Source: Zychaea mexicana (Eukaryota > Mucoromycota > Mucoromycetes > Mucorales > Lichtheimiaceae). Taken from it: a DNA stretch of 64,000 nucleotides. A program made the position numbers and the translations under genes. Below the pieces are notes generated by a model. That model was not told the DNA's origin and made no database searches. It saw only the letters and a program-made list of their open reading frames with translations. Positions within the stretch are counted from its first letter, which is position 1; each line of letters starts with the position of its first letter. This document shows, in pieces, positions 12,218-23,346 of the stretch. Where the stretch lies: assembly GCF_025766255.1 (NCBI RefSeq), contig NW_026516695.1, positions 331,497-395,496 of the forward strand, written 5' to 3'.

Positions 12218-14265
12218 AAGGCTAAAAAAAGAATCTCTCGTCTTTCCCTCTTTTGCAAATCTTTATATTTTTTTCCTGTAATTCACACTCTCTTTTTCAC
12301 TTTCTCGTAATTTGACGTACTCAGTATGACGGTAATCTGCTTCTCTAAAGACAATAAATAATTCGATTGGTACATAGTATTTCTGAATGTTGGTACTCTC
12401 TCAGACAACAAAGCTATGCAGTATATGTTTTTATCATAGCCGTTCGATAAACCAATCATCGACTTAATGTGCTCAGTGCTTGTTATGCAACCGTGCCAGA
12501 GGAGACCTTGCCTCACAAGATTCGTTTAGTAGAGAAGTTTCTGAAGATGAATGTAAACTTATGTCGGAAGGATAGACGACCAATTACTCATGTAAGGATA
12601 CGTACTAATGTTACTGCTGCAGGCCGGTATAGATCTCCAGCTTCGTGTGTAGATAAATACGATGTATATTGGGTCATCTGTGTTTATAGAAGTGGCGAAA
12701 AAACAAAAACCGATATATATCTATGGAAAACGAGATAAGTTTATACATAAATACATATACATCGGTGAAAACCGAGGATGCACTTCTGCTTTGATTGAGC
12801 TAGATGTGGGTGAGTCAATCAAATTTTCTCTGAAAATGATACTAAAGATAATGGATAACACTTAATTTGCCGGTACAGAAATAATCATACGCGTCCTGTT
12901 TACAGTATTGGGCAGAACGTCATCATGATTAGGGCACATCTCTCCATTCTCCTCTCTGTACGAAATGTACTGCCCTAAACAAAAGTTCGTCATCGAATTT
13001 CATCCCAAAACTTACTTAAATGTAATCCTGCAGCCATTTAATATATATTTTATTACTTGATCATCGTATGGTATAAATTACAAAGAAAGAAGAAGGGGAA
13101 TAACAAAGCATATCTCTAAGCAAGAAGGCATTACATTTTTCCTCGATGCTATGTGCTGTTACAGTTACAATTATATTCAAACGCTATTCACTGACTGGTA
13201 TAAATAATAATGTTTGGCGTTAATGTAGTTTTCTAGTAAACGCTTATCACAGACGTTCACAGGTTTACGTCTTGTCAAGAATATCGCTGTTCGGCATGAA
13301 GTTGACTCTAAACTTCTAGTTAATGCTTTGCCAAAGGATACTGTATGTATTGCTGCGGTTATTCCAAACAACATCGGTTTTTTGTGCTTAATACATTATG
13401 AATAAGAAACCGCACGCAAGCAAATGTCATACATTGCAGTAGCAATAATCTTAAACTCTTTTCTTTTTGTGTAAATTAAGCATATAAAAGCATGAGAGTA
13501 GCGAATAGAAGAGATATGATTATGGCACGGTATTACGTGATACCACTAATTGTAGCGATAACTTGCCGAGCAAGTCGCGTCAAATACCAGCCAGCAGCCA
13601 CCACAGCAACAAACATGCGGATGACTTCAGGCTTCGTTGTCTTCTTGAAAAGTTGTTGAATGCAGTCATTATTTTCTTCTCAATGTATATCACTAGAACA
13701 CAACACTCGCTTTCTTCGTCGAGAAATGATGCTTTAATAGTCTGAGCTAACGGAAGCTAATGCTCACCGTGGCTGATAATTTTAGCTTTCATTGAAATCC
13801 CATATACGTTTCTTTGAAGGACACCACAAATGGTAATGAGTCGGAAATACAATTTACATGGTTTCTAAAAATGAAAAACCAAATCCTTGACTTCATTAGT
13901 TATACGTAGCAACCAACTCTAACCGTTCATGAGCTAGGGACTTCCTCTACGGTACACCGCATATGACGCAAAACAAATAACACAGAAGGCATCATTACGT
14001 GAAATATATTGGCAACATCTACTGTGTGATGAGGCTCCATTTCGTGCTATTACTGTCAACAATACGTAATGTCGTCGTCAAATAATTGTAAGGAATTGGA
14101 AGAAACGCATACCGATATAGAGACATATGCCTCGACCCAATAACTGCATTTTCGGTATTATTACTATGAGAGTATATGTATACTTGTCTTATTAGCTATT
14201 CTGCCAATATAGTTTGTGCACGAGTGTGACACTTGTTGTTTCCTTTCTCATTGTTTATTTTTCGA
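12218..14265. other. Intergenic, 2.0 kb
   Basis: AT-rich spacer between two converging genes. Small open stretches (12469-12865, 13177-13374, 13563-13745) lack codon bias, family motifs or splice support. Nothing further recognised. Confidence 0.5.
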
Positions 14266-15217
14266 CTAATCGATGCGCTTAGATTTGCGTTGTTTTGTGG
14301 ATTCAGAAGACTCGGGCTTAGCCGTGGATTTGCCTTGCCCTTCAATTTCCTTTGTCTTCTCCTGTTCCAACCTTTTAGCCTCTTCAGCCTCTTGCTTCAA
14401 TTCTTCAGTACCCGGGAGATATGCAGGAACAATCACCACGAAAGCGAGCAACACAAACATCAAGAGCACGATCGTCAGCGATGACATGCTTGATGCCCAC
14501 TTTACCATCTTGCCAGTGTAAGAAACCAAGGTTCCACTATATAAAGAATTCTTTAGGTCAGTATCTTTGATCGTACAGACCGCATACTACTGTACTACCC
14601 TGTTATATGCTCGGTTTCAAAAACCCATCCCGAAAAACTTACATTACGCTGAATGGCGAGGTCATACCATTCACAGTTTGAAGATCCTTCCATGACTGGT
14701 CCTCAATAAGCGACACTAAATCGTTCATACGGTCGGCAGGGATAACACGTACTTGATGGTCCTTGATATGTACAATCGTAGGTAATCGCTGAACAAAGAA
14801 TCGGGCAGCCAGTCCGGGACTTGTTTCGACATTGACCTTACCGACACCGACATCGTGACTAGTAGGGCTACTGGCAAGAACGCGCTGTACTGCTTCATAT
14901 TTAGGTGCATAATTACGACAGAAATTACACCAATCAGCATAACTAAACAATTTTTTTGCAAGTGTTATTTCCGTAGTTCTGTTAGTAGCTATATATTCGG
15001 ATTTGCATTCACGTTTATAAATTCTTCTACTTTTATATTGTTTTACGAGATTCAACATAAAGAATTATACAATGTCCAAAACTTACAATTCGAGGAGCCA
15101 CTCGTCAGATTTGCCGATGAGCGATCCAACATTTTCATCGGTGACTTGAGTTACTTGAGCAACGCTCAGTGCTGCAACAAAGCTTAGTAGTAGAGCAAAT
15201 ACGCGCAGTAGATGCAT
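14266..15217 (-). CDS. TMX-like transmembrane thioredoxin (PDI family)
   Basis: ER membrane oxidoreductase with a single thioredoxin domain. Exon 1 (15217 to about 15091) encodes a signal peptide (MHLLRVFALLLSFVAALSVA) and the domain start. Exon 2 (about 14944-14643) begins FYADWCNFC, so the redox motif is CNFC instead of the CGHC of classical PDI. The cis-Pro region is RLPTIVHI. Exon 3 (about 14535-14266) has one transmembrane helix (LTIVLLMFVLLAFVVIVPAYL) and a charged Glu/Lys-rich cytosolic tail. Both introns have GTAAGT donors, and the junctions F|Y and V|I|G are in frame. The architecture matches TMX1-type proteins. No KDEL-like end was seen. Confidence 0.85.
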
Positions 15218-17443
15218 TTTGAAATGGGAAGATGATTAAACAACGAAAAAAGAGTGTATCTACTACGTGTTTGGGGCCGTGTGTCACCCGACGATCATAA
15301 AAATAGCGGTTTCCTGAAACTGTAAAAATCATGCTCTTCTCTCACTTTAAACTTTCCAGCATTTACCCATCCTTATCCACACTTGACATCTGTTTACAGA
15401 TGCACTAATGAAATAGGCATAACTTGTTCGTCTAATGAACAAAGCAATGGAAATGCATAGCTGGTCACCAGCAGCAGATATTGGATAAGAAGGTTCGCTT
15501 CTTCGCTCTACTACAGTACAGTGGATATAAAGAAAGTGACCGTTTATGACATGTCTACTCTATACGTATATGTTACGAGAAACCTTCCTCGCGAAGCTGT
15601 TACTAATGATGTAGTATATACTGACTGCCACAAGGTCCACTGGGTATGACGCAGCTCTTGATCTAGGTCAAGAGCAGGTGTGTACCGTGTGAAACACCCG
15701 CGTTTTTGAAATTTGAAACAGCCAAAGTTGGTGGGAAATACGATGCAGTCGTTACTTTAAACATCATCCACATCAGGAATAAGGCAGATAGCTTGCCTTA
15801 GAGATTAATAAAGAAACAGCAGCAAAATGGTTTTTCTGTAGACAGACGAAAGACGAATGATAGGTACGTTAAGAGATATGGTGTTGTGGACATGCTACTT
15901 TTGACGTGACTGGCGATCTGAGAGGAATCCGAGGATCGGGGCCTCTTGAGCATATGTATGTCGAGGAACACGTTGATAAACGCATGTTTAATTTGGATAT
16001 GACAAGGTTTAAAGCAGCCAATGGGAGACTTACCCACAAAACTACTCTGGGCGCACAAGCAAACGTGTTGTATATATTCGTCTTACATACATTTTGTCAT
16101 GTAAGGAACACCCATAACAAGGTCGTTCCGTCTCTGTCCATATTACCCTTCAACCAAGTCCTCCTAGCCCTTGATATGGTTATGCACCCGATACTGCTAT
16201 ATATACTACCAGGAAGGAAGACCCGTTAAAGAAAACATCATCCATTCTGTAATGGGCTTGTTGATGAGGCCGGGAGTCTCCAATCGTTAGATTCGTTCAA
16301 ATAATACACACCCAACAGGCAAGTCTTTCGTTTTGTTTTGTTTTGTTTGGTTCTTGTCGTTTATTAAGCTATGTAGATAGTGATGACACAAACGATCACG
16401 TAAAGAAAAGTTCTCGTGCACAGGATTACCATATAACGTGATCACTATCGTTTATCACAATACCAATCCATAACGCCTTCCTTCCTCTTCCCTTCAGAGC
16501 CCTCTTTTGTTTCAAGTAGTCTTACTTGACTGCATCTCAACCGGCTGCAGGTTAAACTCTAATCCCCATCACCATACCTTCTTGTACCCGATGATCCTCG
16601 CCTTGCATCCTATTCCGATGAGCATGCAAGATGCCAAAGCTCAATGGCTGCTGTGATCAAGAAATCCAATCTTTGTTAGAGCCAAACTTTCTTTAGTTGG
16701 GGGGCGCAGGATGGTCCAAGTTGTTTTGCATATAGATATACTTTCATTGCAGCCCTTTTCCACCTTTGTAACACCCAATTTAAATACTGATATTGGAAAG
16801 GGATATCTTCCTTCCAACAATCACCTCGCCTAAGGACCAGAACCAGCTGTCAATCCTATAGTGAGACTGTCTCTTGAATTGTTGCAAGTTTTTCTCCATT
16901 GTCGAACATTGCCATTGCAGTACGTCTCCGAAGGCAAAAGATGCATTCAAGCACGACGAGATCAAAGAAAAGAGGCGCACAGAGCTGGTTGGGAAGGAGA
17001 ATATCACAATCGAATATATAGTGCGGGGTGGAGGTCAGCGTTCCTTGAAAAAATAAAACCCTTTAACAGCCTTTTTTTTATTTAAAACGTTTGCGGACCT
17101 TTCAGTTCTGCATCATAATTGTTGACAAATATGGAAATATGCCCGACTGGACAATGAGGGTCCTCAGGCCTTTAGGCTTTTAGAAAACTTTCCGGTTGGT
17201 TCAAGTTCCGTGGGTGGAGTCCGGAGAACATAAGTTTAGACGGACGCCCTTTACCTACACACACTCACATTGAATCTGAAGCTAAAAGTTTTTCAACTGG
17301 CTCTTATATAAGACTCCATCTTGTTTCTCTTTTCAGACTTGAGTTTCTTTTCTTCTCTTTCCGCATTCTTGCTCTCCCATCTATCTGTCGTCACTGGCCA
17401 CACCTCTTCCAACACCTCCTCCACTTGGATACACATAAACAGC
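15218..17443. other. Intergenic, 2.2 kb
   Basis: No gene supported. It holds a 22-bp hairpin (15654-15675, GCTCTTGA / TCAAGAGC), a T/G-rich GTTTT run near 16330-16350, pyrimidine-rich tracts, and the dehydrogenase promoter at its right end. Open stretches at 15906-16229 and 16861-17085 show no family features. Confidence 0.5.
17305..17312 (+). promoter_or_regulatory. TATA box of the polyol dehydrogenase
   Basis: TATATAAG lies 132 bp upstream of the ATG at 17444 and is followed by a CT-rich leader, a typical fungal core promoter layout. Confidence 0.5.
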
Positions 17444-19097
17444 ATGACCCTTCCACAAGACGAAATCAACCAGTGCGTTGTCCTGCGCGAAAAGCACAAC
17501 ATTGTTCTGGTATGTGCCAAAAGACCACACAGCTCATTTCTTTTTGTAACACCCACCGCGACACAACACTGGCCCCCCGCAAAAAGTGATACGTGTTATA
17601 CCTAATTACTCACTTATTACAATGTGTGAAATCTTCTTTTTTCTTTTTCCAGGAAAACCGACCTATTCCTGAACTCGGTCTTGGTGGTAAGGAAATTAAT
17701 GTCTAATGCTGTGTGTTTCACATCACGTCGTGTAAAGGGAGAGAGAGCAAGTAGTTCTGATTTGATATGTGCCGTGCTATTAGATGTTTTGATCAATGTC
17801 AAGGCCACCGGCATCTGTGGCTCGGATATCCACTACTGGCTCCATGGTGGTATTGGTGATTTCCAACTTAAGGCACCCATGATTCTGGGTCACGAATCCG
17901 CTGGTATTGTTGCTGACGTTGGTCCCGGCGTGAAGCACTTGAAGGTTGGCGATCGCGTTGCTCTTGAGCCCGGTGTCGCCTGTCGATTGTGTGATCAATG
18001 CAAGTCTGGCCGTTACAACCTGTGCCCTGAGATGTCTTTGTACGTTTTCGTTTGAAAGTTGGAACTGACGAAGAGAAAGATGGGGGTGCGAGTGAGTGAG
18101 AGGAAAGACGGATCGCTGACTTGTGGGCCTCTATTGTTTCATCTAGTGCTGCTACACCTCCAATTGATGGCACCTTGTGCAACTACTACAAGCACGCTGC
18201 CGATTTTTGTTTCAAGTAACGTATCGGAGTGAATAAGAGCGAGAGAGAGAGAGAGAGAGAGTGTGTGTGTGTGTTGCGTGTTGTTTGCAAAGTGGCGCAA
18301 TACAAATATTCCATGACTGACGCCAACTTTGGTATTATTTAGGCTTCCCGACCACGTGTCTCTTGAAGAGGGCGCATTGATCGAGCCATTGTCCGTGGGC
18401 ATTCACTCTGCCCGTCGCGCCAACATCAAGTCTGGCGACCGTGTCATTGTGTTTGGTGCGGGTCCTGTTGGTCTTTTGTGTGCTGCTGCTGCCAAGGCCG
18501 CTGGTGCCGGCCACGTCACCATTGCTGATTTGGTCCCTTCGCGCTTGGAGTTCGCCAAGACCTACTATACCGATTCCCAAGTCTTGTTGCAACGTCCCAA
18601 TGCTGGCGAGCCCAACATGGAATACTCACGTCGTATGACTCAAGAAATCCTAAAGACCGAAGAACTGGCTGATGCTGTCATTGATTGTACAGGTGCAGAG
18701 ACGTGTGTACAAATGTCCGTCCTCTTGTCCAAGAACGGTGGCTCTGTCGTATTGGTCGGTATGGGTGGCTCTGTTCAGGCGCTGCCTATTTCTGAAATCT
18801 CTTCGCGTGAGGTCGACATCAAGGGTATCTTCCGTTACTGCAACGTAAGTTATTTTGCGATAATAAGCAACGGATAGTTGTGTTGAAGATGAAGGGTGTG
18901 CGTGGGAATAGTACAGTATATTTAACTCGTGTTTGAATATATAGACATATGCTACTGCCGTCAAGATGCTGGCATCAGGTATCATTGATGTTAAGCCTCT
19001 GATCACCCACTCGTATCCTTTGTCAGATTCTGTCGAAGCTTTCAAGCACGTCAAGGAAGGTCGTGACGGTGCTATCAAGGTTCAGATCATTGGCTAA
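17444..19097 (+). CDS. Zinc polyol dehydrogenase (sorbitol / xylitol dehydrogenase type)
   Basis: Medium-chain dehydrogenase that oxidises a sugar alcohol (L-iditol, sorbitol or xylitol) to the ketose with NAD. Zinc ligands are visible in GICGSDIHYW (Cys), LGHESAG (His-Glu) and LEPGV. The structural-zinc lobe CRLCDQCKSGRYNLC has four Cys. The Rossmann motif is VFGAGPVGLL, and the Asp of ADLVPSR favours NAD over NADP. Six exons join in frame, with strong GTAAG donors and the stop TAA at 19095-19097. The intron before LPDHVS carries a GA/GT microsatellite. Sorbitol versus xylitol preference cannot be decided from sequence. Confidence 0.92.
18237..18274 (+). repeat. (GA)n(GT)n microsatellite in an intron
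   Basis: A compound dinucleotide run, GA repeats followed by GT repeats, inside an intron of the polyol dehydrogenase. It is likely length-polymorphic. Confidence 0.85.
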
Positions 19098-19190
19098 ACT
19101 CTTTACCCTTCTTCCTTCTCATCCATCCAAAAAATTTCAAATCCACGCCTCCTTTCTACTACACGTTTGCGTTTTCTTTCACGTACACTG

Positions 19191-19222
<32 letters not shown>

Positions 19223-20021
19223 CACACACGCACACACACGACATGCGCACATTTATACAGTAGACGTCGTTCCCCGCTGTAGTTTCTTTGCAAACCAACA
19301 CACACCTACACAAACACACGCTAAAACGCTATCAAAAATAACAGCACTAAACATTGTAATAGCTTTTCTCCACGCCCTTGTTTCCCGTAATATACTCAAT
19401 ACGCATTTACATACATTTGTATAAATCACTGCTATATTCTTTTTTCTTATTCTTTACAACACAGCTGCTCTTCTTTACAAATGCAAAAGAATATCCTCTT
19501 GCGGGCTGTGGACATAACTTTTATATGGAAATATGCGGATGACAAGAATTTTAGACCGGATCGGAAAAGGAATTAGTAACACATAGGGAAACAAAAAGCG
19601 CGGGCAACCGTCAACAAATCACGATGGCAATACGGTGCGACGTTGCTAAGCGATCCAATAACACATCAACGTAAGATTATAGCGTAAATACACATCATTT
19701 GTGTAATCTTTCTGGTTCAAGGAGGCAAGAGAGTAGCGTACACGCGTGCACGAACACGGACTTCCGCTGTGCCCGGAATTGTACTCCGGGAAACATGCGG
19801 GCACCTGACCCGAGCCTGGTTTTTTCTTCATGTTATATCGTCAATGTGAGGAAGGGCCCCTTTCCTTCCTCTCCCTTCAAAAACCGCTTCGTGCCACCTC
19901 AGGTGATCATCACCGTAGAGCAAATCAAACAGCACCAGATTCAGGCAAGGCAAGCAGCACATTCAAAACACACATGCCATCAAGTAGGCAGCGCAGCCAC
20001 TCATTCATGTAACCCAGTTTG
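19098..20021. other. Intergenic / long promoter of the Gly-Tyr protein gene
   Basis: Contains the CA microsatellite and AT-rich DNA, then from about 19800 a CT-rich upstream region with a CCCCT element (near 19855). A 163-codon open stretch at 19699-20190 overlaps the TATA box and start codon of the next gene and is rejected. Confidence 0.45.
19189..19241 (+). repeat. (TA)n(CA)n microsatellite in a 3' flank
   Basis: Alternating TA then interrupted CA repeats about 100 bp after the dehydrogenase stop codon. Confidence 0.85.
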
Positions 20022-20029
20022 TATAAATA
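20022..20029 (+). promoter_or_regulatory. TATA box of the Gly-Tyr-rich protein gene
   Basis: TATAAATA, 107 bp upstream of the ATG at 20136, followed by a pyrimidine-rich stretch suitable as a transcription start region. Confidence 0.6.
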
Positions 20030-20135
20030 CTGGAATCTTTTGTACTTTCCTCGCCCTGACTTTTCTCTCTTTCTCAGACACTCTTACTCATCCGCTTCCC
20101 TCTTACTACACATCACACGCAACAAATAATAAAAC

Positions 20136-20639
20136 ATGTCATACTACCATTCAAGTAAGCTTATCAACGTTTATGGCCCTATTTTGCTGATCTTCGCTTA
20201 CTGACAACATCCCTAACGCCATATTACCCGAACATTAGTGTATAACCCGTATGGCGGATACGGCGGTGGAATGGGCTATAATCCATACAGCACGTACGGT
20301 GGCAGTGGGATGTACGGACCATCGTCATACATGTACGGCAGTGGTGGATACGGTGGATACGGTGGATACGGCGGATACGGCGGATACAGCGGATACAGCG
20401 GATACGGTGGCTACTACCCTTCGTATGGTGGCGGGTACTATGGTGGACGATACGGACGAGGAGGCCCAGGACTGTTCCGTGGTCTTTTGAATCGAATTCG
20501 ATACGGCTCATACTACGGTAATGCATACTCACCTATGACTGGCGGCATGTATGATTCGCATGGACGACGCTACTATCCCGGTGAAGCAAACGTAGTGAGC
20601 TCCGTCAAAGATTTATGGAAGAGCAACGACGTTTATTAA
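20136..20639 (+). CDS. Gly/Tyr-repeat low-complexity protein
   Basis: Short protein of about 139 residues. Exon 1 is 20136-20154 (MSYYHS), exon 2 is 20239-20639; the intron has a GTAAGC donor and a TTAG acceptor, and the junction codon becomes ATG. The middle is a run of GGY/GYGGY/GYSGY units encoded by near-identical 9-nt repeats (about 20343-20410). A basic segment (LLNRIRYGS) and a C-terminal VSSVKDLWKSNDVY follow. No signal peptide was seen. Such composition occurs in prion-like or structural proteins. A strong TATA box and CT leader suggest a well-expressed gene. No named family was recognised. Confidence 0.75.
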
Positions 20640-21398
20640 AGAGTAAAAATAAGCCCTCAAAAAATAATGTAAAACGCAAAACCTCCTTATTTTCCCTCTC
20701 ACCACCATCACCACCTGTTTGTACATATCACCACACATATTCACACTCACATATTGCAGCAAAAATATGCACACGAAAATTTGCCACACTCATTTGTACC
20801 CTCTCTTCCTCTATTTTTCTCATTGTCCAATGTAAAGTCCCGCAAGTATTACGCATACATTACTTATTCTTTTGTTGTCATTGTCTTTACTGTCTCTTTT
20901 GTTCTATATTATAAATAGCCAACTTCCTATTATTCTATACGTTTGGTAAGCTGTCATATACAGCAGGCTATACAAACAATGCCGATGAAGCAAAGGATCG
21001 ACTTTTCATATTTGCAAAAGTGTTTGGGGAATGGTGGATGCATGCATGACGAACTTTGTGATACCCGAGAAACGGGTCGCTTGCTCCGGTCAATAAGTCA
21101 AATGAGACGTACAAGATGTATGCAGCCAGATCAGGCAAGCAAGCACTTGGCCCGTTTCCCATAACACAAACGCACCCAGATTAAAGGGTTCTCTCACTCG
21201 TTTTGTTTTGTATATAATAAAATTATAATATAGATACATAAAGTGTAAATAATGAGTGGGGTATACTTGGAATAAAGAAAAGGCTGCTTTCTCTTTTACA
21301 TATTACAAACTACTCTTTCCATTTCTATTCTTCTTTTGAGTCAGATGGAGAGAGACACGGATAGAAAACGAGTTAAAGAAACATTTCTTTTCCTTTTT
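20640..21398. other. Convergent 3' region
   Basis: Spacer between the Gly-Tyr gene and the FHA gene. CT-rich then AT-rich, with AATAAA-like signals near 21215-21225. Short open stretches have no support. Confidence 0.5.
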
Positions 21399-23346
21399 CT
21401 AAATGGCAACAAGTACATATAATAAAGCTGATATGATGCCCATGAGTATTGCCAACGATACTTGTACAGCACGCATCTAATGAAAACATATTCGTAGTCA
21501 GTAATTAGAATATTCTTATTGGATCACAACACACCCTCTCTCTCGATCCTTTTTTTTTATTTGTACCACTATCCCAATCTTCCTTACCTGTAGCACATCT
21601 GCTAGGCTTGTGGTTGGTTTCCGTTCCTGCTCTAGCTTCTTGATCCGTCGTTCTAGCAACAGACATTTGTTTTCGTACTCGATACACCGTGCCTTCTCAG
21701 CTGCCAGGTCTTTGTTTAACCGTAGCTTTTGCTCATCCAGTACCAACTTTAGCTCTTCCACCTGTCGTTGCGTACCACCATCATTACTACTACTGGTGAT
21801 ACTAGCAGTAGCACCGAGCGAATGAGGACCATTCTTCCTTTCACGATCATCACCGTTATCTTTGTCAACAGATGCTACTGGTTCCTTTCCTTGCTGCAAT
21901 TGCCGTAATGTATTTTGAAGCCGAAGTAATTCTTTGGATGCAGCTGTTATTGCCTGATCTTGGTGTCGACATTTTTCCGCATACGATGCTACCTGTTGTT
22001 GTGCTTCATGCAGTTTTTGTTGTAACAGCACGATTCGGGTATCCTAGTAGCAAATTGAATAATAACGAGGGTAAGGATAGTCAAATCAACAACATATGAC
22101 GCCATCGGGAATAATAAAAAAAAGACTTACCGCTTTTTCCAATCGATTGTTGTTTAAGGTCTTGTCCACATCTGCTATCACATCTTTAACCGCTCTCAGC
22201 TGATTTTCCAGCTGTTTGGATCGCTGGACCTCGGCCTAGTATCATTTGAGTTAGAATATGAGATCAGATTATAAAGAAGAATTGTTGTAATAAAGAACAT
22301 GGTTTATGATGTGCACGTGTGGCGGCCTTGCTACCTGTAATTTAGCCAACAAAAGTTCCCAGTTCCTTCCTGATCGTTTATTATTATTTGTTGCTGATAC
22401 AGGTGATGAGGATGCGTAGTCTACCGCGGTAGATGCTGTTGCCGAGGAGATTGTCGATATAGATGAAGCAGATGATTTTCGTTGTAACTTGATTTCATGT
22501 TCTTACTCTGTTAGCACATCCACGTTCTCTTTTTATTATTTGTCGTGGCAAATTGCCTCCATCGTAAACCCTCCATAATTCGCTTTATACAACAAACTTA
22601 CAGTGCTATGTGGGTAGTATTGGTGATGATCATTTCCACTACTGCCATTTGATAAGCCAATGTTGAGTTCCTTGAGCATATTGTTATCCACCTGGGATAG
22701 CGATGTCGGTATAATATGAACTTGGCATGCTACTTTATGGTAAAGGACTTCATCATGTATTATATTGGATAATCAGTACCATCATCACCCACTTAATTCC
22801 CTCCCTGACATTATAATCACTAGCATCCACCCCAACCTCCCTTGATCAGCGTCTGGGTTCCACGCAAAACAAAAACTTACTCGATCCATCATCTTGTGAT
22901 ATGTCTATTCCAAACTCGAGTTCGTCCGTTGACTTTATTTCCATTGGTGAACTTTCTTCATTTTCGTTGGAAAGCCGCCGTCCGTTCAAAAATGTGCCAT
23001 TACTTGATTTTACATCCTTGATATACACCTAAGTAGCCATAGCCAGACGTATACGTATACTCTTTAATACCTCATGGATAACATAACTCTCTTTTTTGTT
23101 TTATATAAAATAATCAATTAGCACCATACTTACTTTGCTCTTTTCACTCCAAATCTCGGCATGCGTTCTCGACAAGACTTTGGAATCAAAATAACCATTC
23201 AATGGTCCTGGTATAGTTTTAGAAGAAGTTTGTCTCCCTATTCGTATATGTAATTTATCTCGAAGTTCGAGTGTTTTCGTTTGAAACATCGCATGCCGAG
23301 GTTGCAAGATCACGGTAACGACGCCCGTGGATGTGGACTGTAACAT
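21399..23346 (-). CDS. SLMAP/Far10-like FHA, coiled-coil, tail-anchored protein
   Basis: Homolog of SLMAP (animals) and Far9/Far10/Vps64 and HAM-4/PRO45 (fungi), membrane-anchored subunits of the STRIPAK phosphatase-kinase complex. Exon 1 (23346 to about 23131) and exon 2 (from about 23029) form an FHA domain: IRIGRQ, FDSKVLSRTHAEIW, VKSSNGTFLNGRRLS and LEFGIDI carry the expected Arg, Ser-Arg-x-His and Asn phosphothreonine-binding positions. Later exons encode Ser/Thr-rich linkers (WELLLAKLQ) and long coiled coils (about 22130-21600). The last exon, ending at 21399, is a hydrophobic tail (VQVSLAILMGIISALLYVLVAI), a tail anchor. The junction after the FHA domain, near 22870, is uncertain: the best donor (GTAAGT) does not give the right phase to the exon at about 22691. 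Confidence 0.85.

Noticed and set aside
15654..15675. 22-bp hairpin as a terminator
   Set aside because: No gene ends here and rho-independent terminators do not apply to nuclear fungal genes; noted only as a palindrome.
19699..20190. 163-codon open frame
   Set aside because: Overlaps the TATA box, leader and first exon of the Gly-Tyr gene; the composition reflects a CT-rich promoter.
20224..20532. Minus-strand frame rich in His/Arg opposite the Gly-Tyr repeat
   Set aside because: Shadow of the repeat DNA on the other strand.
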